From assembly GCA_043775015.1 (NCBI GenBank), contig JAYVSV010000173.1, forward strand, positions 1-25,909: a DNA stretch of 25,909 nt, in the 5' to 3' direction. The number at the start of each line of letters is the position of its first letter. Position 1 is the stretch's first letter. Below, in pieces: positions 14,541 through 22,425 of the stretch. The stretch comes from CANJXF01 sp043775015 (lineage in GTDB: Bacteria; Verrucomicrobiota; Verrucomicrobiia; Limisphaerales; CANJXF01). Below the pieces are notes generated by a model, which saw nothing but the letters and a program-made list of their open reading frames with translations, had not been told where the DNA came from and ran no database searches. A program made the position numbers and the translations under genes.

Positions 14541-14968
14541 AACTTCGTCGGTGCCATCACCGGTACGATGACGGGGTTGGTTGCGCCGCTCACAGAATTT
14601 GTCCAATTCGCCGGTGAGAGACTCCACGTTTCCTGCAACACGAAACCCGACGTGCCCGGAGTCCACGATATCGTGGCGTTACCTGGCGTGGCCGGAACAA
14701 TCGACAGCGTGGGCGCGCCAACCGATTGCACCGCTTGCGGCAAGGCCCAGAAACCGCCGGTCAACGAATACTGCCCGTTGGTCATCGGCCCACCTGCGTC
14801 CGGCTGGCCGATGGTGCCGCTGACGGAATACACGCCGCCCGTGCTCGTGCCGCCGCCGCCGCCGTCAATGGTGAACCAGTCAATCGAATAGCTTTGGGCG
14901 CGTGCATTCAATGCGCCCGCGACCAGTAGCAGGAAGGCGAGGAGAATTGTTCGTGTTTTCATATTCAT
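14519..14968 (-). CDS. Small secreted protein with GIGQPD-type core and FYRL C-terminus
   Basis: 149 residues from ATG at 14968 (ATG at 14962 also possible). Signal peptide MKTRTILLAFLLLVAGALNARA, then YSIDWFTIDGGGGGTSTGG, VYSVSGTIGQPDAGG, MTNGQYSLTGGFWAL: a module I recognise as recurrent in Verrucomicrobiota secreted proteins, of unknown function. The second half (ATISWTPGTSGFVLQETWSL...TKFYRLNKP) is the C-terminal module shared with the remnant at 14031 and, more distantly, with the beta-helix and hydrolase proteins. It looks like a minimal secreted protein consisting only of these two modules. Confidence 0.8.
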   Translation of the reverse strand: MNMKTRTILLAFLLLVAGALNARAQSYSIDWFTIDGGGGGTSTGGVYSVSGTIGQPDAGGPMTNGQYSLTGGFWALPQAVQSVGAPTLSIVPATPGNATISWTPGTSGFVLQETWSLSPANWTNSVSGATNPVIVPVMAPTKFYRLNKP

Positions 14969-14975
14969 TTATTGG

Positions 14976-15164
14976 ATGCCTCTCAGAATTCCGTTCGTGA
15001 ACAAAAGCGTGTTCGTCGAGCCGCCCAACGCCAATCTCGTCACCGGGACGCGCTGGTTCTTGAGCACCTACACCGCGCGATTCAATCGCTGCCACAAACT
15101 GTCCGATCATTTGTTCAGCGGACGTTACAAAGCCTTGATTGTGGATGGCAGCGGCAACGGATAA
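14976..15164 (+). pseudogene. Fragment of a second Y1/HUH-type transposase
   Basis: The frame contains NLVTGTRWFLSTYTARFN, KLSDHLFSGRYKALIVDGSG, the segment that in Y1 transposases precedes the catalytic-tyrosine helix. It ends GSGNG-stop where family members continue with Y-L-R, so a TAC to TAA change is likely (ACGGATAACTGAG). The HUH part upstream and the tyrosine helix downstream are missing, so it is a dead remnant. Confidence 0.7.
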
Positions 15165-15181
15165 CTGAGAATCCACTTCAC

Positions 15182-16431
15182 TCACTTTGAGCTGCGGTGA
15201 GATTCAAGTTGCTCCAGCCGATCCAGCCGCCTCTCTAATGCTTCATTCCTGACCCTCAACTCGGTGATCTCCGCTCGCTTCTGTTGGAGTTCCTGGGTTA
15301 GCTTTTGGTTCAATTCCTGGATGGCGCGGATGGTGACGGGCACCAATTCCGAATAGGATAGTGCCTTCATGCCATGGCAATCCCCGACAACCTCTGGGAA
15401 AAGCGTTTCCACTTCTTGCGCGATCAGACCAAAAGTTTGGGGCCCGCTTTCTGAGTCGGCGCGCAAACGGTAAGTCACGGGCCGCAGTTCCAGCACGCGA
15501 TCCAGAATTCCGTCCATTGGCGCAACATCGCGTTTCAAGCGCGCATCGGAAGCGTTGAAGTAAGCGCCATCAGTGGCACGAAAGTAGGCATAGCCGCCCA
15601 GGCCAGATATGAACAGAAGATTGCTGGAGTTCAGATAACTTTCACTGTAGATATTCCAATAAGAGTTATTGATGCTGTTCTGAAGGCGCAATTGCACCGC
15701 GTCCTGCCCAGCAAGGTGCAGCGCCGCCTCAGGAGACGTCGTGCCGATGCCAACGTAGCGGCCCGCGAAATATATGTCTGAGCCCGAGGCAGTCCACAGG
15801 CCTATGGATGATTCCAATTTATTGGCTGTTACCGCCCCGTCCGCCAGTTTGGCGGCGGTGACGGCGCTATCGGCGAGCTGTGCGGTGGTGATCGACCTGG
15901 CCCGCACGCTGTCTGCGATTATGCCTGAGGAGTAGGACTCCATGGCGAAGACATACGCCGCTCCTGAATAGTCCTCCACCGTGCTGTCGTATCGCGCGCC
16001 GACCACCATGCGGTCGGTTCCCAGCCCCACCACGGAATAAGCGAATTCGTCGTTGGCTGCCGGCGTGGGATTAGTAAAGGTGAAAAGCAAAGTTCCGTTG
16101 GTGCTGAATAGATACGCTGCTCCCGCATTGTTCGCCCCGGTGTCGTTGTGATACGCGCCGATCAGCACGCGGTCGGCACCGACCGCCGCCACGGACCAAC
16201 CGAAGGAAGCGGATGCCGACGTGGGATTGGTGAATGTAGTCAGCAGCGTCCCATTGGTGGCGAAAAGGTAAACTGTTCCTGCATCGGTCGCGCCCGTATC
16301 GTCACCCGGCGCGCCGATCAATACTCGGTCGCTGCCCAGCGCTGCCACCGACAAACCGAATAAGTCGCTGGCCGCCGGCGTGGGATTGGTGAAGGTGATC
16401 AGCAAGGTTCCATTAGTGTTGAACAGATACG
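15182..16431 (-). pseudogene. FG-GAP repeat protein with endosialidase-chaperone (S74) tail, 5' end removed by an IS
   Basis: About 410 residues remain. The N-terminal part has three FG-GAP/beta-propeller repeats of the pattern FGxSVAALGSDRVLIGAxxDDTGAxxAGxxYLFxTNGTLLxTFTNPT. A linker with repeated AQLADSAVTAAKLADGAVT follows, then IGIGTTSPEAALHL as seen in tail-spike-like proteins, and finally an intramolecular chaperone domain (NASDARLKRDVAPMDGILDRV) with the conserved Ser-Asp at the self-cleavage site and a C-terminal coiled coil (LTQELQQKRAEITELRVRNEALERRLDRLEQ). The frame meets the insertion sequence end at 16431 in mid-repeat, with no start codon or signal peptide, and the missing 5' part is not found beyond the IS. 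Confidence 0.85.
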
Positions 16432-16483
16432 TGTCGGCGGGAGTTCAAAAGGAGATTTCTGCGCGCGTTCAAAAGGAGACACG

Positions 16484-17667
16484 TCAAAGCGAGTAACTTC
16501 CCAATATTTCGGGCCAGTTATTTTGCGGTGGCCGTGGCGGCTCTGCGACGGCCCAGAACTGGCGGAGCGGATGATCGATCAGGGTAACGGTCGCGCGTTT
16601 GGTTGGCGCCAGGGGCCAGCTCCGTCCCAAGAAATCGATCTGGTGATCGGCGTTGACCCGGCGGCGCAAATGGAGGGCCAGATGCAGATTCAACAGGGCG
16701 GCGGGCGGACAGGGACGGATCCCCGTGCGCTGCTCCGCCAGCGCCTGGTCCCAAGCCGCATTGGGGCTGTGTCCGGTGGTGCGGCAGACGGTGGCATTTT
16801 GGTGGGCGAGCTGGCGGTCCAAGACGACTTGCGCGGAGGGGTAATCGCCGACGCGTTCGTAAGCCAGGAGCGCGACTAGGCGCTGTTGCAGGGTGCCAAA
16901 GCGGCCTTCGATTTTGCCTTTGGCTTGCGGGCTGGGGGCGACCAGATGGGTCACGCCCAAGGCGGAGAAGGCGCGTTGGAACTCCGAACAGGGATCGCGG
17001 TCATCGGCCATGGAATCATGGCCAAAGAGGCTGAGGCCATCGGTGTAGACGACCAAGGGCAAGTGGTGCTGGAGAAAGAGCCGGCGAAAATGCTCGAAGT
17101 GATTCCAGGTCGTATCCGTGGGGACAAAGACTGCGCCCAAAAGTTTTCGGGAATGATCATCGACGGTCAAGAGCAGGGTTTGCTTGGCGGCGGCCGGCCA
17201 CCACTGGTGGATGGAGGAATCGTGCTGCCAGAGTTCGCCCAAGCGGGCGCGTTCCCAGCGGCGGCGGGCTTTGGGGTGCGGTTCGGGCTGACCGATCAGG
17301 TTGGGAAAATGCGTGCGGACAAAAGTGGCGACCGAGTGCCGATGGCGCTGGAAACCGAAGCGGCTGGCCAGTTCATCGGCCACCAGTTGGAAGTTGGGCG
17401 GCTTTTGCAACGGGACAAACTCTTGGAGGAACTGGCGCGCGTCCGGTGGCCAATCGGGCCAGTGGTCGCCACCGGAGAGATGCGGCTTGAAGGCCGAAGG
17501 ATTTTGGAGCCAGCGGGTGCGGAGCCGGTAAAGGTGCGCGCGGCTGATCTGGAGGAGGTGGGCGGCTTCCGTGCCGTCGATTTGCCCGTCGTTAAACTGT
17601 TGGAGGAGATGTTGGAGCAAGGGAGTGGTCAGGCGTTTGGCGAGTTGTTTTTTTCACAGTTCAGCAT
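16484..17667 (-). CDS. rve-type DDE transposase, reading frame interrupted at an A7 run
   Basis: The main frame (16484-17620 plus about 30 bp upstream) encodes an HTH part (QIDGTEAAHLLQISRAHLYRLR) and an integrase core with D in LWQHDSS, D in VVYTDGLSLFG and E in AKGKIEGRFGTLQ. It has no ATG of its own, only TTG at 17620. An ATG at 17665-17667 opens MLNCEKN in another frame; a -1 slip on seven A residues (T7 at 17648-17654 on the plus strand) joins MLNCEKK to QLAKRLTTPLLQHLLQQF, a natural-looking N-terminus. Programmed slippage, a decay mutation and a sequencing error are all possible. Confidence 0.8.
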
Positions 17668-17676
17668 GAACCCGAA

Positions 17677-17751
17677 ACCGTCCCTTGGTCGAGGGGCTTC
17701 GCCGGCCTCCGCTACGCTCCGGCCTCCTCACCCCCTCGACCAAGGGACGGT
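17677..17751. repeat. 20-bp perfect inverted repeat inside the IS, upstream of the transposase
   Basis: ACCGTCCCTTGGTCGAGGGG (17677-17696) and its exact inverse (17732-17751) enclose 35 bp with internal GGCCTCC repeats. It lies between the transposase start and the right IS end, where it could insulate the gene from outside transcription, or be a separate REP-like insertion. Confidence 0.75.
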
Positions 17752-17801
17752 CTCACCTGGGCAAAATACTTGTCTCCTTTTGAACGCGCGCTTGTCTCCT
17801 T

Positions 17802-18986
17802 TTGTACCCGCCCCGACATCTCATTCCGACGCATCTGGTGCCGCAACTGGCGCGGGCCACCGGCAGCGAGGCCCAAGCCCGAACCTTCAGCCCGTGGAGT
17901 CATGTCGTCAGCCTGCTTTACGCCCAAGTGACCCACAGCCTGGGACTCAATGATGTTTGCGATGCCCTGCGCTTGCGCTCGGGTCCCTTGTCGGCGATTC
18001 GGGGTGCCACCCCGCCCAGCAAGAACGGCCTGTCCCATGCCAACCGGGAGCGGGATCCGCAACTGGCCGAACAGTTGTTCTGGAAAATGCTCGCGCACTT
18101 GCAGGCCTTGTCACCGGCTTTTGGAGCACGCCACCGGCCGCGGTTTGCCTTCCGGTCCAAACGGGTGATTCACGTCGTGGACTCGACCCTCATCCATCTC
18201 GTCGCCCGCTGTCTGGACTGGGCCAAACACCGTCGGCGTAAAGCCGCCGCCAAGTGCCATGTCCGGCTCAATCTCCAGACCTTCCTGCCCCAGTTTGCGC
18301 TGGTGGACACGGCCGGCGAGCACGACAACCTCCGGGCACGGGAAGTGTGCGCGGGCATTCAAGCCGGGGAGATTGTGATCTTCGACAAGGCTTACCTCGA
18401 CTTCGCCCATCTCGCCGACCTGGCGAAGCGCGAGGTGTTCTGGGTCACCCGCGCCAAGGATAATCTTCAGTGTCGCGTTGAACGTAAACTTCAGACCGGC
18501 CCGGACGGAAACCTTTTCCGCGACGACCTCGTCGTCCTGACCGGGACGGTCAAGGCGGATTATCCCCTCCCACTGCGCCGCGTTACCGCCCGGGTCGAAG
18601 TCGACGGCGAACTCTGCGAAATGGTCTTCCTCACCAATAACGTGACGTGGAGCGCCCAGACCATTGCCGACCTCTATCGCTGCCGCTGGAGCATTGAAGT
18701 CTTCTTCAAAGAACTCAAACAGACGTTGCAACTGGCCGACTTTCTCGGCCACAACGCCCACGCCGTGCGCTGGCAGGTCTGGACCGCCCTGTTGGTTTAT
18801 CTCCTGCTGCGCTTCTGCGCCTGCCTCAGCCAATGGGGCCACAGCTTCACCCGCCTCTTCGCGCTGATCCGTTCGACCCTGTGGCAAAAATTGGAGTTGA
18901 GCAGCCTCCTCGAATGCTATGGGATAGCCGGTGGCGGCCACTTCCTCGGCACGCCTCAACAAGCTTATTTGCCGAATTTCGATTGA
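17802..18986 (+). CDS. IS4-family transposase, 5' end fused to the neighbouring IS
   Basis: About 390 residues of an IS4-type DDE transposase: N-terminal DNA-binding part (PWSHVVSLLYAQVTHSLGLNDVCDALRL), first Asp in VIHVVDSTLIHLV, second Asp in IVIFDKAYLDF, and the YREK signature in YRCRWSIEVFFKELKQTLQL. The only start in frame is TTG at 17802, inside the end of the adjacent IS; from 17819 on the DNA belongs to IS4. The native start and left inverted repeat are therefore probably lost, though the catalytic triad is complete. Its right end is near 19000-19050; no inverted repeat partner could be assigned. Confidence 0.8.
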   Translation: MYPPRHLIPTHLVPQLARATGSEAQARTFSPWSHVVSLLYAQVTHSLGLNDVCDALRLRSGPLSAIRGATPPSKNGLSHANRERDPQLAEQLFWKMLAHLQALSPAFGARHRPRFAFRSKRVIHVVDSTLIHLVARCLDWAKHRRRKAAAKCHVRLNLQTFLPQFALVDTAGEHDNLRAREVCAGIQAGEIVIFDKAYLDFAHLADLAKREVFWVTRAKDNLQCRVERKLQTGPDGNLFRDDLVVLTGTVKADYPLPLRRVTARVEVDGELCEMVFLTNNVTWSAQTIADLYRCRWSIEVFFKELKQTLQLADFLGHNAHAVRWQVWTALLVYLLLRFCACLSQWGHSFTRLFALIRSTLWQKLELSSLLECYGIAGGGHFLGTPQQAYLPNFD

Positions 18987-19055
18987 TGCTATGAGACAGC
19001 CAAAGTTCATTAACTCAAAATACCATTCGGGGACGGCACTGAATATTTTCACAAT

Positions 19056-19081
19056 GGCCGGCTTTCCACCGGCCTTTTTTA
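19056..19081 (+). terminator. Intrinsic terminator after the IS4 transposase
   Basis: GGCCGG (19056-19061) pairs with CCGGCC (19069-19074), followed by six T residues. In the 318-bp stretch 18987-19304 this is the only clear signal. A GC-rich, repeat-like segment (about 19105-19160) and a likely promoter region for the next gene make up the rest. Confidence 0.75.
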
Positions 19082-19304
19082 TTATTCTGGTCGCACTTCA
19101 TGCTTCGGCGGGCGCGGAGTGCCGCGTCCTACCCGTCGCCCACGCTGAGCGGTGACTCCGGCCAACCTGCTGTTTTTACACTTCCAAGCGTGGTTCAGGC
19201 CTGTAGAATCGTTGCATGAAACCAACCTCTCGACACTGGAGTTGTTCCGCCCTCTTCGCAATGGGTTTATCTGCGGTTGGGCCCATCGAAAAAGGAGCGC
19301 GCTG

Positions 19305-19670
19305 ATGCCAAACGCAGCAGTCCAATCCTCGGTCAAACCACCGGCAAATCACGGTCGCTCGTTCTACCATCGGTTCTTGCTGGCGTTTGTGATCGCAATC
19401 GGTCTGATCGGATTTTCACTTGGGCTCGGCATTCTCGGCTACCACTTTGTAGCGAAGCTCAAATGGGTGGACTCGTTACTCAACGCCGCGATGATCCTCA
19501 CGGGCATGGGGCCGGTCGATGTTTTGCCTTCGGATGCTGCCAAGGTCTTTGCTTCAGCTTACGCGCTCTTTTCCGGTGTCGTTTTTATTACCGCAACCGG
19601 CATTTTGCTTACACCGATTTTTCATCGGGTGCTGCATCGGTTTCACCTTGAGCAGCGGGATATGCGATGA
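19305..19670 (+). CDS. Small two-TM membrane protein, potassium-channel-pore-like
   Basis: 121 residues from ATG at 19305, chosen because AGGAG sits 7 nt upstream, the clearest Shine-Dalgarno in the window; the longer frame to 19152 is disregarded. Two hydrophobic helices (FLLAFVIAIGLIGFSLGLGILGYHF and ASAYALFSGVVFITATGILLTPIF) flank a re-entrant-looking segment DSLLNAAMILTGMGPVDVL. The architecture recalls a two-TM potassium-channel pore (TM-P-TM), with TGMGPV in place of the TVGYGD filter, so potassium selectivity is unlikely. It overlaps the next gene by 4 nt (ATGA), so the two are translationally coupled. Confidence 0.7.
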   Translation: MPNAAVQSSVKPPANHGRSFYHRFLLAFVIAIGLIGFSLGLGILGYHFVAKLKWVDSLLNAAMILTGMGPVDVLPSDAAKVFASAYALFSGVVFITATGILLTPIFHRVLHRFHLEQRDMR

Positions 19671-20932
19671 TGGAACCTATGCAACAAGATTCAAATACTC
19701 AACCGTCCAACAGCACTCCACCGACAGGCGGCGCGCCTCCGCCCCTCCCGCCGAAGCCAACGCGCGAGTCCGGCCTCGTGCAACCGATGCGCATCGTGTT
19801 GAGCCTTTGCCTTGGATTGTTTTTGGCTGATGCAGTCGTTTCGCTGGTGGATGATTCTTTAATTCTCTTTTTCAATCTTCACGCACTAGCGGCGATCCGG
19901 GGGATGCTGTTCTTTTTCGCCATCCTCTTAGCCATCGCGGTTTACATCCTAATGGCACTCACGCCGATGATTCCCAAGCGCCTGTTCCTGCCCATCGCAC
20001 TTTTTAATCTTGTAGCCGGGCTTCTCGTGGTTCCGTGCGCGATTTATTTCTTCGATCGGATTCAGCAGGTGTCGTGGGTCATCTCCGTTTGTCAGGTCAT
20101 CTTAGGTTTTGGTATTCTCTGGTGGGCGCAGGGTGAGTTCAAATTTCGTTGGCCACTGGTCGCGGAGAATCAGCTTGGTCTGAGGCGCTTTAGCTGGTTG
20201 AACCTGTCGGTCTTTGTGTTCGTTAATGTTTTCGTGTTGCTGCCTGTGGTGATTATTTATTTCGCTGTTTGCTCTGCTTCAGCGGTGAACCATTTCAGTG
20301 ACGGCTTCCTGGCCTTGCGTCTGGGTGGTTTGAAGGTTTACGTGCGAAAATATGTTCGCGACGACGGCAAGACCATCCAGTTGGTTCCCATGGCGCACGT
20401 GGGCGATGCCGCTTTTTATCAGAAGCTCGCGCAATCGTTCCCGACCAACTCGATCATTCTCATGGAAAGCGTCAGCGACGATCAGAATTTGTTGACGAAT
20501 AAAATCACCTACCAACGAATGGCTACCTCCCTGGGCCTGGCCGAGCAACAGAAGGAGTTTAACCCGGTGCAGGGCGAAATGGTGCGGGCAGACATCGATG
20601 TTTCGCAGTTCTCCACGAACACCCTTGATTTGCTCAACCTGATCATGCTCGTTCATGCAAAAGGTGTGAACGACCAATCGTTAATGATACTGACCCGCTA
20701 CACGCCGCCACCTCATTTTGAGAAGCAACTCTTTGACGATCTTCTCAGGAAACGCAATCGACACCTCTTGGGCGAGATGGAATCCCGGCTTTTAGAGACG
20801 GAGAACATCATTGTGCCTTGGGGAGCGGCCCACATGCCGGAGATTGCCCGAGAGATTCAAAAGGCTGGCTTCCGCCTAAAAGAAACCCGGGAATATACCG
20901 CGATCCAATTTGGTTCCGGCAACTCCAGGTAA
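19667..20932 (+). CDS. Membrane-anchored TraB/TIKI-like (GumN-type) domain protein
   Basis: 421 residues. A Pro-rich N-terminus (about 1-38) is followed by about five or six hydrophobic segments to about residue 215 (e.g. GMLFFFAILLAIAVYILMAL, LNLSVFVFVNVFVLLPVVII), then a soluble domain. This domain has IQLVPMAHVGDAAFY (H244) with a following ILMESVSD, and near the end IIVPWGAAHMPEIAREIQKAGF (G386-x2-H389). These fit the paired GTxHVGD / E / GxxH motifs of TraB/TIKI-superfamily proteins, proposed metalloproteases. ATGA overlap with the upstream pore-like gene suggests they act together. Substrate and activity are unknown. Confidence 0.65.
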   Translation: MMEPMQQDSNTQPSNSTPPTGGAPPPLPPKPTRESGLVQPMRIVLSLCLGLFLADAVVSLVDDSLILFFNLHALAAIRGMLFFFAILLAIAVYILMALTPMIPKRLFLPIALFNLVAGLLVVPCAIYFFDRIQQVSWVISVCQVILGFGILWWAQGEFKFRWPLVAENQLGLRRFSWLNLSVFVFVNVFVLLPVVIIYFAVCSASAVNHFSDGFLALRLGGLKVYVRKYVRDDGKTIQLVPMAHVGDAAFYQKLAQSFPTNSIILMESVSDDQNLLTNKITYQRMATSLGLAEQQKEFNPVQGEMVRADIDVSQFSTNTLDLLNLIMLVHAKGVNDQSLMILTRYTPPPHFEKQLFDDLLRKRNRHLLGEMESRLLETENIIVPWGAAHMPEIAREIQKAGFRLKETREYTAIQFGSGNSR

Positions 20933-21035
20933 CCCAAGGATTGAAAGCGGTAGCCGTCAGGCGCCTCGCCTAATGCTGCCATTGATGGTGGCCCTCCGGG
21001 TTTTGAAACAGGCTCTATTGCAAAACAAATTGAGG

Positions 21036-21578
21036 TTAGAACAATTTCTGGCGTGGAGATTTTTCGGAAATTAAAAGCGCCCGATCAATTTCCTCTGTGG
21101 TCTGGCGTCCGACAAATTTCAGCAACACCTTTACTCGTTCCTGGCTGGGCAAGACGCGTTCGATCGCGGCGGTCAGGCCATGGAAAGAGCCACTGGCAAT
21201 TTTCACCTCATCACCGGGCGCCAGATCTTGATGGATGACGTGCAATTCCAATCCACCGAACTGTTGCTGTAGATCGGCAATGTCCGCGTCCGGAATGGTT
21301 GGCCATATGTTGCCGAAGTGGACGATCCCCGCCACGCCGGAGGCAGGTTGGACCTGGCGCATGGAGTGATGCCAATCGAGCCGCGCGAAAAGATAGGTCG
21401 GAAAGAGGGCTTCCGTGACCCACGAGATGCCGCGACGGGTTGGCCGTTTGAAACGGATGCGCGGCGAAAATGCTTCGAACCCCACCTCCCGCAAATGAGC
21501 CGCCGCGAGGTGCTCATGCTTGCATTGCGAGCGCAAATAGAAACAGGCCAGGTGCGGGATGTCGCTCGGTTGTTTCAA
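21036..21578 (-). CDS. NusG/RfaH-like transcription antitermination factor
   Basis: 180 residues. Residues about 9-110 form an NGN domain (LACFYLRSQCKHEHLAAAHL; FPTYLFARLD; GVAGIVHFGN), and about 120-170 a KOW domain (LAPGDEVKIASGSFHGLTAAIERV). The specialised RfaH/UpxY-type paralogues of NusG bind RNA polymerase and promote read-through of long operons, often for polysaccharides, which suits the sugar-nucleotide enzyme gene 55 bp upstream. The start is TTG at 21578; no ATG exists in frame between the preceding gene and the NGN domain. It is the last gene of the leftward group. Confidence 0.8.
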   Translation of the reverse strand: MKQPSDIPHLACFYLRSQCKHEHLAAAHLREVGFEAFSPRIRFKRPTRRGISWVTEALFPTYLFARLDWHHSMRQVQPASGVAGIVHFGNIWPTIPDADIADLQQQFGGLELHVIHQDLAPGDEVKIASGSFHGLTAAIERVLPSQERVKVLLKFVGRQTTEEIDRALLISEKSPRQKLF

Positions 21579-21633
21579 AATCGAAAATGGATTCGCGAAC
21601 GCTATCCGCCGCTCATCGAAACTCGGGTTGAAC

Positions 21634-22410
21634 TCAACGATGCGCGTGAGCCGCAGTCAGAACTTCGCCACTGGAAAAAATGCGGTTGGCTTGTTCCAGT
21701 GACTCTTTGGAACCGATGTCGAACCAAAGGCCGGGGACAACCCAGGTGTAAACGGGAGTTCTTGGGTAAAGCCATTGAATCAAGCGCCCCGGTTGGTCGG
21801 GATTATTTCCTTCGGCGATGTATTGCTTGATCAGCGGCAGTGTTGATTTTGGATAATAGTAAAGCGCGATTCCTGTGATGGTGCTGGAGGGCTGTTTCGG
21901 TTTTTCCTCGAAGAAAGTAATCTTCGCATCGCCGTCGATGGAGATGGAATTGTATTTCTTAATTTCATCGAGGCTACCGACATCGTAAACGCCGAGCACG
22001 GGCGCATTTTTTTCGCGGCAAACTTTCCCGAAACCTTCGAGGCTTTCGCTGAACAGATTATCGCCCGCGACGACGATCAAATCGTCATGGAGATTTTCCT
22101 GTTTCACGACGAGATGCAGGTCGCCAATTGCCCCGAGTTTGTTGGAGTCGTCGGTGGAATGGTCGTTGATGATTTTGAATTCGAGTTTGGATTTCGTTGC
22201 GCGATAGCCATCGGCCCACTTTTGAAAATGCCCCGCGAACTTCGCGTTGGTCACCACGTAAACGCAGTCGATGCCGCCGATGGGCGCGATGTTATCGAGC
22301 ACATATTCAATCATCGGTTTGCCCGCGACTTCCAAAAGTGGCTTGGGCTGATTTTCAGTGAGCGGATAAAGACGGGTGGCGTAACCAGCAGCGAGAATCA
22401 AAACTTTCAT
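21634..22410 (-). CDS. Sugar-1-phosphate nucleotidyltransferase (RmlA-like)
   Basis: 258 residues. The N-terminal signature MKVLILAAGYATRLYPLTEN with QPKPLLEVAGKPMIEYVLDN is the nucleotide-binding G-x-G-x-R...K-P motif of NTP transferases. DDLIVVAGDNLF carries the metal-binding Asp, and ITFFEEKPKQP and TGIALYYYP are the usual sugar-binding strands. It resembles glucose-1-phosphate thymidylyl/uridylyltransferases; length is near that of the short RmlA type. The exact sugar and nucleotide cannot be read. It lies 15 bp downstream of ptsI on the same strand, so probably co-transcribed, feeding cell-surface polysaccharide synthesis. Confidence 0.85.
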   Translation of the reverse strand: MKVLILAAGYATRLYPLTENQPKPLLEVAGKPMIEYVLDNIAPIGGIDCVYVVTNAKFAGHFQKWADGYRATKSKLEFKIINDHSTDDSNKLGAIGDLHLVVKQENLHDDLIVVAGDNLFSESLEGFGKVCREKNAPVLGVYDVGSLDEIKKYNSISIDGDAKITFFEEKPKQPSSTITGIALYYYPKSTLPLIKQYIAEGNNPDQPGRLIQWLYPRTPVYTWVVPGLWFDIGSKESLEQANRIFSSGEVLTAAHAHR

Positions 22411-22425
22411 AAATTATGTTGAACC

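Larger units (their letters stand above)
16432..17818 (-). mobile_element. Insertion sequence of the rve (DDE integrase-core) type, TGTCGG...CCGACA ends
   Basis: 1387 bp bounded by inverted ends that both contain two spaced copies of TTCAAAAGGAGA/TACAAAAGGAGA with GCGCGCG between them (16432-16482 and about 17771-17818). The ends begin TGTCGG and finish CCGACA, the TG...CA form usual for rve-type elements. No matching target duplication is visible (left flank GATACG, right flank TCTCAT), so adjacent DNA was probably deleted or rearranged after insertion. Confidence 0.85.

Noticed and set aside
16523..17953. Rightward frames opposite the rve-type transposase
   Set aside because: They are antisense shadows of the DDE domain; no family features are present.
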